Shown: positions 1 to 10,570 of the stretch, piece after piece | Position numbering within the stretch: the stretch's first letter is position 1 | How the letters are laid out: the number at the start of each line of letters is the position of its first letter | The notes under the pieces: generated by a model | Told to the model about the DNA's origin: nothing | What the model saw: only the letters and a program-made list of their open reading frames with translations | The model's database searches: none | Position numbers and translations under genes: made by a program | DNA from: Protula sp. h YS-2021 | Taxonomy: Eukaryota; Annelida; Polychaeta; Sabellida; Serpulidae | NCBI GenBank assembly: GCA_949752745.1 | Contig: OX457027.1 | Coordinates: 77,183,214 to 77,247,213 of the forward strand | Reading direction: 5' to 3' | Length of the DNA stretch: 64,000 nucleotides

Positions 1-1320
1 TGCCACGAACAAGCCGTTCTCAGCGGCAATAATGACGCCGTCACGGACCTGTGCTACCGATCGACATGCACCAGTGTTGTCAAAGGTGACTGTTCTCACC
101 GCGTCACCGGCCATTGTTCGGATGTGAATGTTATTCGTTCTGCACTGAACACACCAAAGCTGATCTTGAATTTGTACAAATCGTGCACTTCGAAACTCTG
201 TGTGTGTCGTCTTAATTAACTGGGCTGGCTTGTGCGTGACACCGGTCAGACGCCGTGGTATTCTCATGGAGCTCGGGTAGGGCCTTTCTCTCACGTCACC
301 CACACTGTTAACCTCACTCTTAGCAGTCTCTACAAATGTAGCGGCCAGTGGCTTGAGAACTGGCTCATACTCGTCGTTCCGCTCTATGAACGAAGCCAGG
401 CTGTTGCCCAGCCCCGAGTGAATGGCGCTGAGCAGGCTTGCCCCCCGGGTCGTCGTCAGTGTGGTGTCGCTCAGCTCCACGATGTTCTTCTCACTCTTTA
501 GTTTCACTTCTAAGGTACTGAGGTTTTCTTCTACTTCGGCAAGTTGTTTCTTTTTCATGATGTTCAAAGCATGCTTGAGTTGTTTGGAATCTTCGCGAAC
601 TTTTATCAAAGTTTCTTCGGTGTATTGGTCAATCTTTGTTTCGAGCTGTTCATATTGTTTGTTCAGGTCACGTGCGTGTGCTTTCGCGTCATCCAGGGCT
701 TTTGCAGTACCTGCTATGAGCTGTTCCACATTGCTCTTGTGTTCCTCTACAACTGGAACAGCCTTCTTCAGGGCGTCGTCGATGGTCTGCGCGGAGTGGT
801 TTTTGTGTTCCGTACCGTTACACAAGAGGCATATAAGCTGCTGACAGTCGGGGCAGTAGAGCTTCACCAGTTCCTCGGGGTGCTTTGTGCAGTACACGTG
901 CTTGTCGACGACTGGCGGTGAATTCTCGTCCAGCACCATCCATTTGTGGCGTTTTAGGGAAGAAAATCCGTCGTGGTGATCTCGACAGACTTGGCAGAAG
1001 TTTTCCTTGCAGTCACCGCATCGCCAAGTGGGCTTCTCTGACTTGCATTTATCACACAATTGTCCTTTCGCGGCCTGGTCCAACACTTCGAGGAGCTCCT
1101 TGACAAAATACATTGGTCGGAGGCTCTCCTTAGCCGTAAACATCCTGCAGAGCGGGCAGTTGTAGCCAATCTTGCCTCCGTCCCTGATAGACTTAAGGCC
1201 GTGGACACAGGACTGGCAATAAAAGTGTAGGCACATCAGAGCAAGGGGGTTGTTGAATTTCTCAAAGCAAATGGGACACTCGATCATGGTTTGCAGCTTC
1301 TCGGTAGTTGCGCTGGCCAT
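1..1320 (-). CDS. TRIM-A: RING/B-box TRIM protein, 3' end cut by window edge
   Basis: I read this frame codon by codon. It has no stop from the ATG at 1320 down to position 1, giving 440 codons. The protein has a C3HC4 RING near residues 15-58 (CPIC, CLHFYCQSC, CPLC), two B-box zinc fingers (about 89-116 and 144-175), a charged coiled coil (about 180-310), and the start of the C-terminal region that in paralogues B and C holds NHL-like repeats. RING TRIM proteins are usually E3 ubiquitin ligases; the substrate is unknown. The start follows a good 3' splice site on the minus strand (T-rich tract, GCAG, then AAG-ATG), so a 5' UTR exon probably lies beyond 1330. By comparison with locus B, the gene sits antisense inside a large intron of a GPATCH1-like gene. 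The C-terminal ~180 residues are outside the window. Confidence 0.9.
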   Translation of the reverse strand, partial: MASATTEKLQTMIECPICFEKFNNPLALMCLHFYCQSCVHGLKSIRDGGKIGYNCPLCRMFTAKESLRPMYFVKELLEVLDQAAKGQLCDKCKSEKPTWRCGDCKENFCQVCRDHHDGFSSLKRHKWMVLDENSPPVVDKHVYCTKHPEELVKLYCPDCQQLICLLCNGTEHKNHSAQTIDDALKKAVPVVEEHKSNVEQLIAGTAKALDDAKAHARDLNKQYEQLETKIDQYTEETLIKVREDSKQLKHALNIMKKKQLAEVEENLSTLEVKLKSEKNIVELSDTTLTTTRGASLLSAIHSGLGNSLASFIERNDEYEPVLKPLAATFVETAKSEVNSVGDVRERPYPSSMRIPRRLTGVTHKPAQLIKTTHTEFRSARFVQIQDQLWCVQCRTNNIHIRTMAGDAVRTVTFDNTGACRSVAQVRDGVIIAAENGLFVA

Positions 1321-1328
1321 CTTCTGCA

Positions 1329-1412
1329 AAAAGTAAAATAAAATAAATAAATAAAGATAAATAAATAAATAATAATAATAATAGTAATAATAATAATAAT
1401 AATGATAATAAA
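1329..1412. repeat. AAT/AAAT microsatellite in TRIM-A 5' intron
   Basis: Tandem AAT and AAAT units lie directly upstream of the TRIM-A start. The same tract lies upstream of TRIM-B and TRIM-C. On the minus strand it supplies part of the T-rich tract before the acceptor. Confidence 0.85.
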
Positions 1413-1843
1413 GGCTCGAGCAACAGATACAATGACTTATCATATCTGCCAGCTCATTTGTATTGGACTCGTATATATATGAGCTTAGTTATCCCTGGTT
1501 ACAAACTAGAATGGTCAGTGCACATGATCATCGTATGATTCTCACCGACAATACATTACGTAGTTTTTGTGTCTGTTCGTGGAGAGTTTATCGTGTTGAC
1601 CGTGTCATACATTATATAAAAAAGGGGGTGAGTCTCCTTTCAAGACCGTTTTCACTATCGAGCAGCGAAAATTAACCTTAGACCACATAGATTTCGATTC
1701 TGAATATGTATATAAAAATTCAGAATTCTGTAAAAGTCTGTTAAAAATCATGCCAAATTATCAGTTGTGTCAAAACTACAGAGAGCACAACTTTTGACAT
1801 GTATAAATAACAGTAAACAGTCTGAAGCCGAGAAAACGTGCAT
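1413..1843. other. TRIM-A 5' flank, no gene seen; contains two empty insertion sites
   Basis: This matches the flanks of TRIM-B and TRIM-C but lacks the 2.7-kb palindromic-end element (empty site near 1471-1482) and the core-unit array (empty site near 1560). No coding signal is seen. Confidence 0.6.
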
Positions 1844-2182
1844 TTAAGGTTGCCTCAGTACTCGGCCAAGTCGCAACATTGAATCTGATTGTAACATTGT
1901 TTTGATTGGTCGCCACCACAGTTCATCCTTGATGTAATGTTGAATAGGCCTTGGATAAGCAATGATGTGTGGGCGTTGGTTCTGCCCGCAAAAATCCATT
2001 TCTGTAACATTAAATCTGGTTAAATTTGGATGTGATTCTATGTGATTCCATCCAAACGTTTTTAACATCCATTGAACATACGTTTGGTAAAAACGCTCTT
2101 TACACGTGACATTATTGACTCCCGTTGACGTTGCAAAAAACAAGAAAAAAATACACATACACAGTCGTGTCAATTTTTGCAT
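1844..2182 (-). CDS. Possible small secreted protein (hypothetical, 112 aa)
   Basis: I do not recognise this protein. Starting at the internal Met at 2182, it opens with a classic signal-peptide pattern (MQKLTRLCMCIFFLFFATS, then a likely cleavage), followed by about 90 residues with two cysteines and three possible N-glycosylation sites (NVT, NLT, NVT). The frame also stays open upstream to an ATG at 2332, but that would bury the signal sequence. It lies between TRIM-A and the GPATCH1 terminal exons, and I see no counterpart in loci B or C. It could be a real single-exon peptide gene, one exon of a larger gene, or a chance frame. Confidence 0.35.
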   Translation of the reverse strand: MQKLTRLCMCIFFLFFATSTGVNNVTCKERFYQTYVQWMLKTFGWNHIESHPNLTRFNVTEMDFCGQNQRPHIIAYPRPIQHYIKDELWWRPIKTMLQSDSMLRLGRVLRQP

Positions 2183-2661
2183 TTTAGTGAAAAGTTTGCT
2201 TTGGAAATTGACGAAACTCAAGACATAAAGTATGAGATATTCAGAAGCACGCCAATTTTTATCAACAACTTTGACACGACGTTGAATAGACGTTGGACAA
2301 GCACACAGCATTTCACAAAAATCCGTTGACATTCTTTAGTGAAATCCTGTTCACAAGGACGGCGTGACGTCCGAAAGGACAGACGTCTATATCCTCCAAA
2401 CCTAGCCTAAATCGGGCATAAAAAGCGTAATAAATACTGCAAATGAAGAAAATAACCAACGTTACTTATCTACTTATCCTGCAAATCCGGTCCGATGGCG
2501 TAGAAATTTGACAGGAATGTTCATTTCAAGCTCCTGCATCAGGCTTATATTTTGTTTAGTGATTTGACCAAAATTAGCCAAAATATTGGCCAAAACGGTA
2601 AAATTGCAGAAAGATCACAATGTGCTCCTATTTCGTACTTCTTCACCAGTCGCAAGGTGTG

Positions 2662-2735
2662 TAGACCGAATGACACAGGTGGTTAGGCGTGCGACTGATA
2701 ATTACGAATTTGTAAGTTCAAGTCCTGCTCTATGC
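2662..2735 (+). mobile_element. tRNA-like SINE head, degenerate
   Basis: A stretch resembles a tRNA gene with an internal Pol III promoter: an A-box-like GTGGTTAGGCGTG near 2679-2691 and a B-box-like AGTTCAAGTCC at 2715-2725, about 25 bases apart. I cannot fold a full cloverleaf, so a tRNA-derived SINE is more likely than a working tRNA. Confidence 0.45.
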
Positions 2736-2780
2736 ATACTTCTTCAGTGTCTCCCTTCCTGGATTTTGCAGGATATTTAG

Positions 2781-3120
2781 TTCCCCACCGCCCGTAGCGC
2801 GGAGCGGGGGACTATAGTATTCGGGTCCGTCCGTCTGTTTGTCTGGCGACGCTTGGAAGCACAAATTTGTGCACGCGATATCTCATTCGCTATTCAACCC
2901 TTACTTTTGATTGTTTGTACAGTGAAAATATATATATTGAAGTTGTGCGACGTCGCATTATTTTTCGATTCGACCAAAAAATGACGAAATGGCGACTTGT
3001 TGAAAATAGGCAATTTTCACCATTAGTGAGATATCTCGTACTATAACTAGGCAGACATGTATTAATAGATCTATTTCTTAATAATTCGGTTAATTAAAGT
3101 GTTCTTTATGAACATGCGGA
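2781..3120 (+). mobile_element. Pearl-like element: GC-rich palindromic head, GTCC tract, core unit
   Basis: The head is a CCCC...GGGG imperfect palindrome (2782-2811), followed by GTCCGTCCGTCTG and a ~170-bp AT-rich unit with 'ATATCTC' and 'CCAAAAAATGACGAAATGG' motifs. The same architecture recurs at 5885, 11655, 29651 and 37227. The right end is uncertain. Confidence 0.5.
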
Positions 3121-3765
3121 AGCTTTGTGGGGTGGGGTAACTAATACATGGCTTTTTGGTTTAATTCCAATTTCCTCTCCAACGAGATCGTTCGTGGCGG
3201 GAGATATTCATCAGTTTACTGCCTCTCACGGAAGCGTTGTGGCTTGCGAACCAGCAGATTTCAAGCCCAGCCCTCAGCATGCTTTTCCATTGTCACCCTT
3301 CATATCGTTTGCAGGTCATGTAGGCTAAATTATATGTATATATAGTACTGTAGTGCGTGTGGGGGTGGGGTGGGGGGGGGGGGCGCTGAGCTTCAGCGTA
3401 AATTAGTTTGAGCATACTTATATAACAGCATAAGTGCATAAAAACTCTTTTTCTTCTTCCTTTCCATCCCTCCCTCTGTCAATTCGAAGTACATATTCTG
3501 TAGAGTTGTGGTTTTTTTGTTGCTGGTCTGAAAAACTGGCCAAATAAACGGATAGCTTTGTGAGAAACAGAAGCTATACTGTTCATCCCAGAGATCTAAT
3601 CCGAATATTTTTGACAGCTGTATTGGACATGAGGCCTCTTTTTCAAAAGTGGCCGGTTTCTCTGGTCAACTTTCAACTTTTCAAAGTATAGGTGTTAACC
3701 ACAGCAACACTTCCAATAATACTGTTGAAGGGGACTGCCCCCCCCCCCGACTGAAGGTGGGCGAC

Positions 3766-3806
<41 letters not shown>

Positions 3807-5376
3807 TGTCCACCTTCCGTCAACACTGTTCGCATATCTTTCGTTAGCACAGATAAAGGATATTTTTTTAATTTTATTTAAAAATTATTAGTAAGAGGAA
3901 TCGCTTTCATCTTTATTAAAATTATTATTAATAAATACTAAATTGGACATAGGTTACATTTTTCTTCGCTTTTATTTATTGATTGATTTATTTATTGTTT
4001 TGCTAAAGTAGTGAGGGCTTCGTAATCATTCGATTTGAAGGGGTTGGGCTGGGGCGGTTATAGGGGGCGTTGAATTATCTCGGAACTTTGATTAAAGGTT
4101 ACGGTTGATTCGTTCGTTTTGTAAAAATTACGAGTACATACCTGATAATAATTGAAATTGTGAAGTCCTTCCAATGATCTGACTGTAACAGGCGATATCA
4201 GGCTGTATCATTAGTGTAAACAAGAATATGTTTTACTGGGTTTGTTGTATCGATCAATACACCAAATAAAAAAAAAACCCTTGTGTAATCTTATAAAACT
4301 GTTTGTGGTAATATTAAGACTGATTGCGAATAAGATTTTCTCCGCGTTTACCCTATCGATTTTTGGGTACCTTGACAGTCTGTGCAGTTATTAAAGAAAA
4401 AAAACTCCGTACATAGTATACAGTCTAGCATTAGAGATTATCACGGATTCCCACCGGCGGTATAAATAACTATGAAGTGGTTGACGTTTCAATGCACATA
4501 GGATCCAGTTATCCTTGTTGGCACACGTTTGGTCCGTTTTTAGGCGAACAAATAAAAGTGATACCGAATACCGAGGCGCACAATTACAATATATTCTTTC
4601 ACTGTGTGAGGTTTCAAATCCCCCCCCCCCCCAAATGTGTTGGAGATTAGTCCGGAATAGACAAACCCAAAATAGAGACACCGAAACGGCTCGAGGGACG
4701 GACGGACAGACGACGGAGAGTCGGGCGGAGAGACAGAATGCATCCGTCTGGAGGCCTAAAAAGTGTTTTTTTTTTAAGTGTTAACTATTGAGGGCTTGGG
4801 ATTTAAGTTTTCGTCATGCGTTCCATCCAAGCCTTTGTAACTGACGGGTAAAATGGGAGGTGACCTGCTGACACCGTGTGTCCAGCATTGTATATGTTGT
4901 GTTTATGGGCTCATTGAAATAGGGAAGTACAATCGTGTGAAACCGTGCATATATATCTACAGTGTTTAGGCTGCAAATCAGAAATTAAGACGCCCCCTCC
5001 CCCCTCCCCCTCCCCCCCTCCCCACCAAAGTGGGTTGTGGTTGGGATGGGGTGAATTGAGTTGGTGTGGACTTTCTACTGCCTTTGCCGTGTATGTATAT
5101 TGCTGTGCTGGTGGACGTCGAGGGGGATTCGAATTCACTTTTAAGTGGATACTGCAGTATCTGGGATTGATAAGATTTTTTCTTGCCTGTCATTGCGTAT
5201 GGTACGTTGAGGGACTCAGAAAAATGCACAAAATTTTCAAGTTGGCACCTTATACGCTATTGTAAGGGGCTTATGCATAAGGAATGTGGGAAGTGGGGGG
5301 GGGGGGTACTCCCAAAGAAGTGATTATCTTGTATTGGTTGCGACAAGAAACTTTTCTACCCGCGTTGGTCTTGTAG
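3121..5376. other. Locus A intron with homopolymer tracts, no gene seen
   Basis: This AT-rich intron precedes the terminal GPATCH1 exons. It has a G tract near 3370, a long T tract at 3770-3800, a C tract at 4621-4632 and a C-rich stretch at 4991-5022. Small open frames here follow these tracts and show no recognisable domain. Confidence 0.6.
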
Positions 5377-5601
5377 GACAGGCAGGGACGATTCGCGTGC
5401 AGAGTTTACAGGACAGGCTTTCGCCACCGCTCACAGGAGAACACGCCAGCAGTGTTACCCCAGGGGCAGCGATGCTGGTTACTCAGGACAGGCTTTCGCC
5501 ACCGCTCACAGGAGAACACACCAGCAGTGTTACCCCAGCGGCAGCGAGGCAGGTCACTCAGGACTCCTACGGCCCAGTTTTGCCGCCCAGCTTTCATCCA
5601 G
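5377..5601 (+). CDS. GPATCH1: GPATCH1 locus A exon: 'GP-LPPSF' motif, with 25-residue internal repeat
   Basis: The acceptor is TTGTAG and the donor is CCAG|GTAATA. The frame ends with DSYGPVLPPSFHPG, matching the conserved EFGPRLPPVF segment near the C terminus of vertebrate GPATCH1. Phase 1 on both sides agrees with neighbouring exons. Residues DRLSPPLTGEH...VTQ occur twice in tandem. The locus B counterpart (32530-32679) has one copy and is exactly 75 bases shorter, so the expansion is in frame. Confidence 0.8.
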
Positions 5602-5884
5602 GTAATATCTCAGCTAGTGAATCTACCTGAAAAATGTACCGAAAAAAAACGGATACCAGGTTCGATGTTGTTCGGCTGGCAGTATGTGCTCAGGGGGCCT
5701 GTTCATGTACAGGATGAAATATAAACAGAGCCTGTGTAGGTACTGAAGGCAAGGAAACGTGGCCCGGCTTGTGTACAGTATTGCGTATGAAAAAGGCCTG
5801 TGTATATACTAAAATAAAATAAGAGAGAAGAATTTAATCATTGTCGGTTCACCGAAATTTACACAAAATCCGGTTCTATTTTTT

Positions 5885-6310
5885 TATCCCCCGCCATCAT
5901 AGCGGAGGCGGGGGATATTGAAATGCCTCATGTCCGTCCGTGCGTCCGTCTGTCCGTTATCACTTTTGTCCAGGCCATATCTCCGTAACCGTTGATCGCA
6001 GGCATACCATACCTTGAGGAATGAAAGAATATATAATGTAGTTTTGCAATGTCAGGTTAATTTTTGATTTCATAGAAAAATGTCAAAATTATGGACGTTT
6101 GAAATGTTTGAACTTAATCGTTTTCTTAGGGTACCTTGTCCAGGCGGTATCTCCATAACCGTTGATCGCAGGCAAACCATACGTTGGGGAATGAAAGAAC
6201 ATATAATGTAGTTTTGCAACGTCAGGTTAATTTTTTATTTCATCAGAAAATGTCAAAGTTATGGACTTATGAAATGTTTGCACTTAGTCGTTTACTTAGG
6301 GCACCGTAAA
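5885..6310 (+). mobile_element. Pearl-like element with two core units
   Basis: The head TATCCCCCGCC...GGCGGGGGATA is a palindrome, followed by a GTCC-type tract (5930-5957) and two ~175-bp tandem units, each with 'ATCTCCRTAACCGTTGATCG' and a 'TCA(A/G)AATTATGGAC'-type box. The matching place in locus B (after about 33250) holds different repeats, so this insertion is specific to locus A. Confidence 0.6.
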
Positions 6311-6375
6311 AGTACATGCTGGGTTTGATTCGAGAGTGATGGATCTTTGATTCACGTTATGGTCGCAGGTCACAG

Positions 6376-6497
6376 GTGGGATAAACTCCTATGTTGTAGG
6401 CTCTGACGTAAGCGACGAAAACAGCTCCAGAAAAGAGAAGCGAAAACACAAGAAGAAAGAACGCAGTAGAGAAACACGCAAAGAGAAGAAAAAGAAG
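6376..6497 (+). CDS. GPATCH1: GPATCH1 locus A exon, Lys/Arg-rich
   Basis: The acceptor is GGTCACAG and the donor AAG|GTAACG. It encodes SDVSDENSSRKEKRKHKKKERSRETRKEKKKK, the basic tail typical of GPATCH1 and other nuclear splicing proteins. Phase (1 in, 0 out) fits both neighbours. The locus B copy is 34131-34252 and has the same length. Confidence 0.8.
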
Positions 6498-6702
6498 GTA
6501 ACGGTTTGCTTTTTTAGAAACATTTCTGCTCAGCTATAGCACAACACTGTGACACGTCCTTCGCGCTCTTATGAGTAAGACCAAGGGAAATGCGACGGAA
6601 TGACCGAGAGATATTAAATTATTCTACGATACTTAGTAAATTGAGGAATAAGTAAAGAAAATCTATTCCTGAGTTGAAAACTTTTTTTCTGTCTTTTTTT
6701 AG

Positions 6703-6872
6703 TCATCACATAAAAAGCACAAAAGCAAAGAGAAAAAGAAGAAAAAAGATAAAAAGAAGGAAAAAGATAGAAAGAAGGAAATTGTGGTAAGCAGCAGTAG
6801 CGGGAGCGAGGCTGACCAGGACACAGACAGCGACTCTGTCACCCAGCCATCTAACAGTGAATTGCTGCAGAA
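6703..6872 (+). CDS. GPATCH1: GPATCH1 locus A exon, Lys-rich then Ser/acidic
   Basis: The acceptor is a T-rich tract plus TTTTAG and the donor is CAGAA|GTAAGC. It encodes a long KK/EK run, then SSSSGSEADQDTDSDS and ...SNSELLQK. The order (basic tail, serine/acidic patch, ELLxxLK) is the same as at the vertebrate GPATCH1 C terminus. Confidence 0.82.
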
Positions 6873-6969
6873 GTAAGCCGCAGCAGTTGTCGTTTATTCT
6901 GATGTTATGAAAGTATACCCGAGGCCCCGAGAAAAAGGGTGGAATTTTGACATGTTTTTCCCATACAGG

Positions 6970-7189
6970 TTAACGATTGGCAGTTAGAGAAAAGAAAGAT
7001 TTGTGTTCACCCCGTTATAACCTCGTCCTTCTGCCCCAACCCATTCCCCCCCCCCCACCCCGAACTGCAAATCTTTAATGGAATATCGAGTGTTCATTTT
7101 TGAGTTTTCATTCGGAGTAAAGCCAGTGTTGTCCAGTCATTCAAATCAGTTTAGCAGTGTCACCGTTGTTACAGTTGTAACAGGCGCTC
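6970..7189. other. Locus A intron segment, C tract at 7047-7060
   Basis: Intron sequence shared with locus B (34690-34920). Nothing beyond the C tract is seen. Confidence 0.5.
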
Positions 7190-7425
7190 ATGCTGCTCAG
7201 CAGGTGTAACAGGCGCTCATGCTGCTCAGCAGGTGTAACAGTCACTCATACTGCTTAGCAGGTGTAGCAGTCATATTGCGCAGCATGTATGTCACTCATG
7301 CTGCTCAGCATGTGTAACAGTCGCTCATGCTGCTCAGCATGTGTAACAGTCACTCATGCTTCTCAGCATGTGTAGCAGTCGCTCATGCTGCTCAGCAGGT
7401 GTAACAGTCACTCATGCTCTTTTGT
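7190..7425 (+). repeat. ~29-bp minisatellite
   Basis: Tandem variants of CACTCATGCTGCTCAGCATG separated by TGTAACAGT, about eight copies. The homologous tract in locus B (34925-35070) has fewer units, so it is length-variable between paralogues. Confidence 0.8.
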
Positions 7426-8103
7426 AAGTGTCACTTGTGATGTTTTAATTGCGTTCTTTTTGTAAGTGATACATCCATTAACTCTGTGATTTCTAGTGAA
7501 AAGTTTGTTTGTTGGTAATGCGACAATGTGCCTCATTGTACTACTCTTTTGGAACTTGATCAAAAATAGCTGAAAAATCCTAAAATTTTGAACAGAATGG
7601 GCTTAAGGTTTCATGCAATTTTTCAGAAACTTTATCAATTGGAATTTATTGTTTAGTCTTTTATAACGACCTAGTAGGGATAGTCAGGCTGCTCTGGTAT
7701 ACTTTAGTTTGATTTACATTTCAGTTTAAATCTAATCAGATTTAGTGTGTAAATTGAAAAACTCTGAACACCCTAGTACTTGTTGATGTTTTCAAGACTG
7801 AACAGTTGAAGAAATGGGAGCCTGGTTCATCTTTACTCGAATGAATGTGTGTATGTGTGTGTGTGGCGGAGGATTCGGGGACGGGACCGGGGGGGGGGGA
7901 GAAGGGGATGTACAGGGAGAACAGGAACAACTTTATATCCGGAGCTGTAGATTTTGCACATCCGGTCCCATGGTCCGATCCATGGTAATAACCTCTGTAC
8001 TTGTTTCCTGAAGATGTTCCCTAAGATCTTGTTAGAGCGAGGGAGGAGTATGTAAAAGCCAATCCACGTTGTCTTCATTTTATGTACATGTATTATATTT
8101 CAG
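7426..8103. other. Last intron of locus A GPATCH1, no other gene seen
   Basis: AT-rich intron with a short GT run and a G tract near 7890. The locus B copy of this intron instead contains a 'GTGCCGAGT' word repeat (35120-35225). Confidence 0.55.
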
Positions 8104-8155
8104 ATTGAAAAACCACCCTGGCTTGAAGCGAATGACGGCGGCAGATTTTATGTGA
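8104..8155 (+). CDS. GPATCH1: GPATCH1 locus A last coding exon, stop TGA
   Basis: The acceptor is ATTTCAG. Joined in phase 2 to the previous exon it reads ELLQK-LKNHPGLKRMTAADFM-stop. Human GPATCH1 ends in ELLRRLKSLPLRRQ, so the helical ELLxxLK end is conserved and the length is about right. Confidence 0.82.
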
Positions 8156-8290
8156 ACAAGAGAAAAGAGAGAACATACAGAACGTACTACCTGCTTCCCT
8201 CACGGTTCTTGCAGGAAGAGTCGCTATTAAAGACAGACAGGGCATGTTACTTGCTTCGCTGACGGTGCTTGCAGGAAAAGTCACGAATAT
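8156..8290 (+). repeat. 3' UTR tandem repeat, ~60 bp unit, about two copies
   Basis: Units contain 'TTGCAGGAA(A/G)AGTC' and 'AAAGACAGACAGGGCATG'. Locus B has about four units in the same place (35390-35635). Confidence 0.65.
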
Positions 8291-8920
8291 GGATATGTAA
8301 AATTTGAGGCGGGACGAGATATTCGTGATGAAATGCGCTGAGTGATCACCCAGTGACTAAGTAATAATAAATAAAAAAGAATAAAGAAAGAATAAAGAAG
8401 TGAAAAAAAGAATAAAGAGTGTTTGATATCTTCATTGGAAAGAAATCTTAAAGAAATTTTTTGCCTAGAATTTCAGACCGACAGTTGTCAGTTCACACTC
8501 AGGATATGAAATATTGAAACGTTCAGATGAGACTTCTGTGACGCCTAAGGAGATGAGAGATTAAGCTCTTTAGTATATCCGGTTGCCTTTTATTTTTTTT
8601 GGGGGGGGGGGGGGAAGGATTGGATTTATTTCAGTTACAACCAGTTTCTGCTAGACATTTCTATGCTCAGCGTTCATGTTGAAAAAATCACAAAATTTAC
8701 AGTAAATAAGCGCAGCAAAATGAATTTTGTCGACTAAAAGTGTGTGATGAGTCTTGTACATTGATGTTGTGTGTGCACTGGTTGAAAATCTTAGCTTATA
8801 GGCCCTTGTGATTGTCAACTTTTTTTGGCTTTAATATTTTTGGCTCAGTCGACTATCGTCCGTGGGCTACACTCATCACTTGTGGGGCTATCTGTCGTCA
8901 GTTATTTGTGTGTGTGAACA
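8291..8920. other. Spacer between GPATCH1 copies A and B, no gene seen
   Basis: AT-rich sequence, with A-rich AATAAAGAA repeats at 8360-8420 and a G tract at 8600. Near 8365 is the empty site of the pogo-like insertion that fills 35731-38452 in the next spacer. Confidence 0.5.
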
Positions 8921-9950
8921 AATTTTCAAACTGCTACTCTTGCTACATTTCGGCTCCGATTGATTGGATTCCTTTCCAGTTTTTCACGATAGTTCCTCAG
9001 GTAGGCCTCTCTTGAAAAATTAGTTTTTGACTACGTTGGCCTGGTCTTATTACATCAAAAGAGGTGCATCCGTCGTCTGTTTGTACGTATGTACGTGTGT
9101 TAATTTTTGCTTAAAATGCTTCTTCACCTTCAGTTTCGATTGGATTCCTTTCAAATTTTGTACGAATGTTCTCTAGGTAGGCCTCTCTTGAAAAATATTT
9201 TTGGCGATAAGCCAAAAATTGGCTAAATGTGGGACATTGAAAAATTTTTAGGTTGCCAAATTTCAAAATGCTTCTTCTCCCACAATTTTGAGCAGATTTT
9301 CTTTAACTTTTGTACGAATGTTGTCTAGGTAGGGCTCGCTTGAAAATTTACTTTTTTGGCGATGCGCCAAAAATTGGTTAAATATTCGTATTTTTTAATT
9401 CATTGGCGTTTAACTTTGTAAATGCTTCTTCTCCCACAATTTTAATCGAATTCATTTCTAATGCTGTACGATTCTTCTCTAGGCAGGCCTATGTTGAAAA
9501 GTTACTTTTTAGGTGATCCGCCAAAAATTGGCAAAATGGGGGGGGGGGGGTGCATTTAAAAGTTTTTGGTTGCCAATTTTCAAAATGCTTCTTCTCCCAC
9601 AACTTTGATCGCATTGTCTTCACATTTTGCAGAATCGGTTACTAGGAACACCTCTCGTGAAAGAGTACTTTTCTGGCGATCCGTCATAAATTGACCAAAC
9701 GTGGACATTTATCATTTTTTGGTTGCCAATTTTCAAAATGCTTTTTCTCCCACATATATTGGCCAAATAGGTGGGCATTTTTTAATTTAGTGGCTTTTAA
9801 TTTTGAAAATGTTTCTTCTCCCACAATTTAGATTGATTCCTTTCCAATTTTGCCCTATTGTTCTCTAGGTAAGCCTCTCTTGAAAAATTCCTATTTTTTG
9901 GCGAATCGCCGAAACTTGGCCAAAGGGGGGCATTTATGTCATCCAGACCT
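8921..9950 (+). repeat. Degenerate tandem array of ~120-180 bp core units
   Basis: Each unit has the same order of boxes: 'CTTCTTCTCCCACAATTTT', 'TTTGTACGAATGTTCTCTAG', 'CCTCTCTTGAAAAA', 'TTGGCGATCCGCCAAAAATT', then a G run and 'CATTT'. Units differ by point changes and length. A GTACGTATGTACGTG tract follows the head. Related arrays occur at 28130, 39000, 40370 and 62700. Confidence 0.75.
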
Positions 9951-10570
9951 AGGGTAGACATAGTGTTTGTACGTTCTGTGTGTGTGTGTGTGTGCGTGTG
10001 TCTATATATATGTGTGTATGTTTGTCAGTCTGTTGAGAACAAAATGTTGTGTGCAAGATATCTTGAGAACGAAAAGTCGGATAACTTCAAACTTAGTCTA
10101 TTTATTCTTTGGCTAGGTCGGGCGGTTCTGTCATTAGGGAATTGCGTATGACGTCATTACGTTAAATCTTTTGTACGAAATTTCTCAGCCGCTGAACATC
10201 TGAGAAGTTGAAACTTTTTGAGCGTTATGTACCCACATCTATTAGCGTGTTTTCATTTGGCTACCAAGCTATTCCATGTATGGAGTAATCAGTAACGGCT
10301 TGCAGTGTTTGTGCAGTACCTGGAACCAGCTTTTACTGAGTGAGTTATCTAATACATTGTGTTATGACAAGCAGCACACTATTTTGACGCCAAAATGCCT
10401 TCCCCCATCCGACACACATGTTTGAAGAATGTCTTTCTTGTGCTTTTTGGCGATGGGAATGTACGAAGATAAGGTATACATTGTGGGTATAATACACTTA
10501 GTGCACATACTTTTAGCGTAACGTTCGCTAAAATGGTTAGGGTTACATTAGATGGCTTGGGGGGAGACGA
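9951..10570. other. Array tail and spacer, no gene seen
   Basis: A GT/AT microsatellite at 9976-10030 is followed by a 'AAGATATCTTGAGAACG' segment repeated in the next spacer (40807 onward). No coding signal. Confidence 0.5.

Noticed and set aside
422..1103. Plus-strand open frames over the TRIM genes (also at 24265-24946 and 58837-59518)
   Set aside because: They are conserved in all three loci only because the antisense TRIM coding sequence is conserved; no splice or start evidence.
2662..2735. Functional tRNA gene
   Set aside because: No convincing acceptor-stem pairing or cloverleaf; kept only as a SINE-like head.
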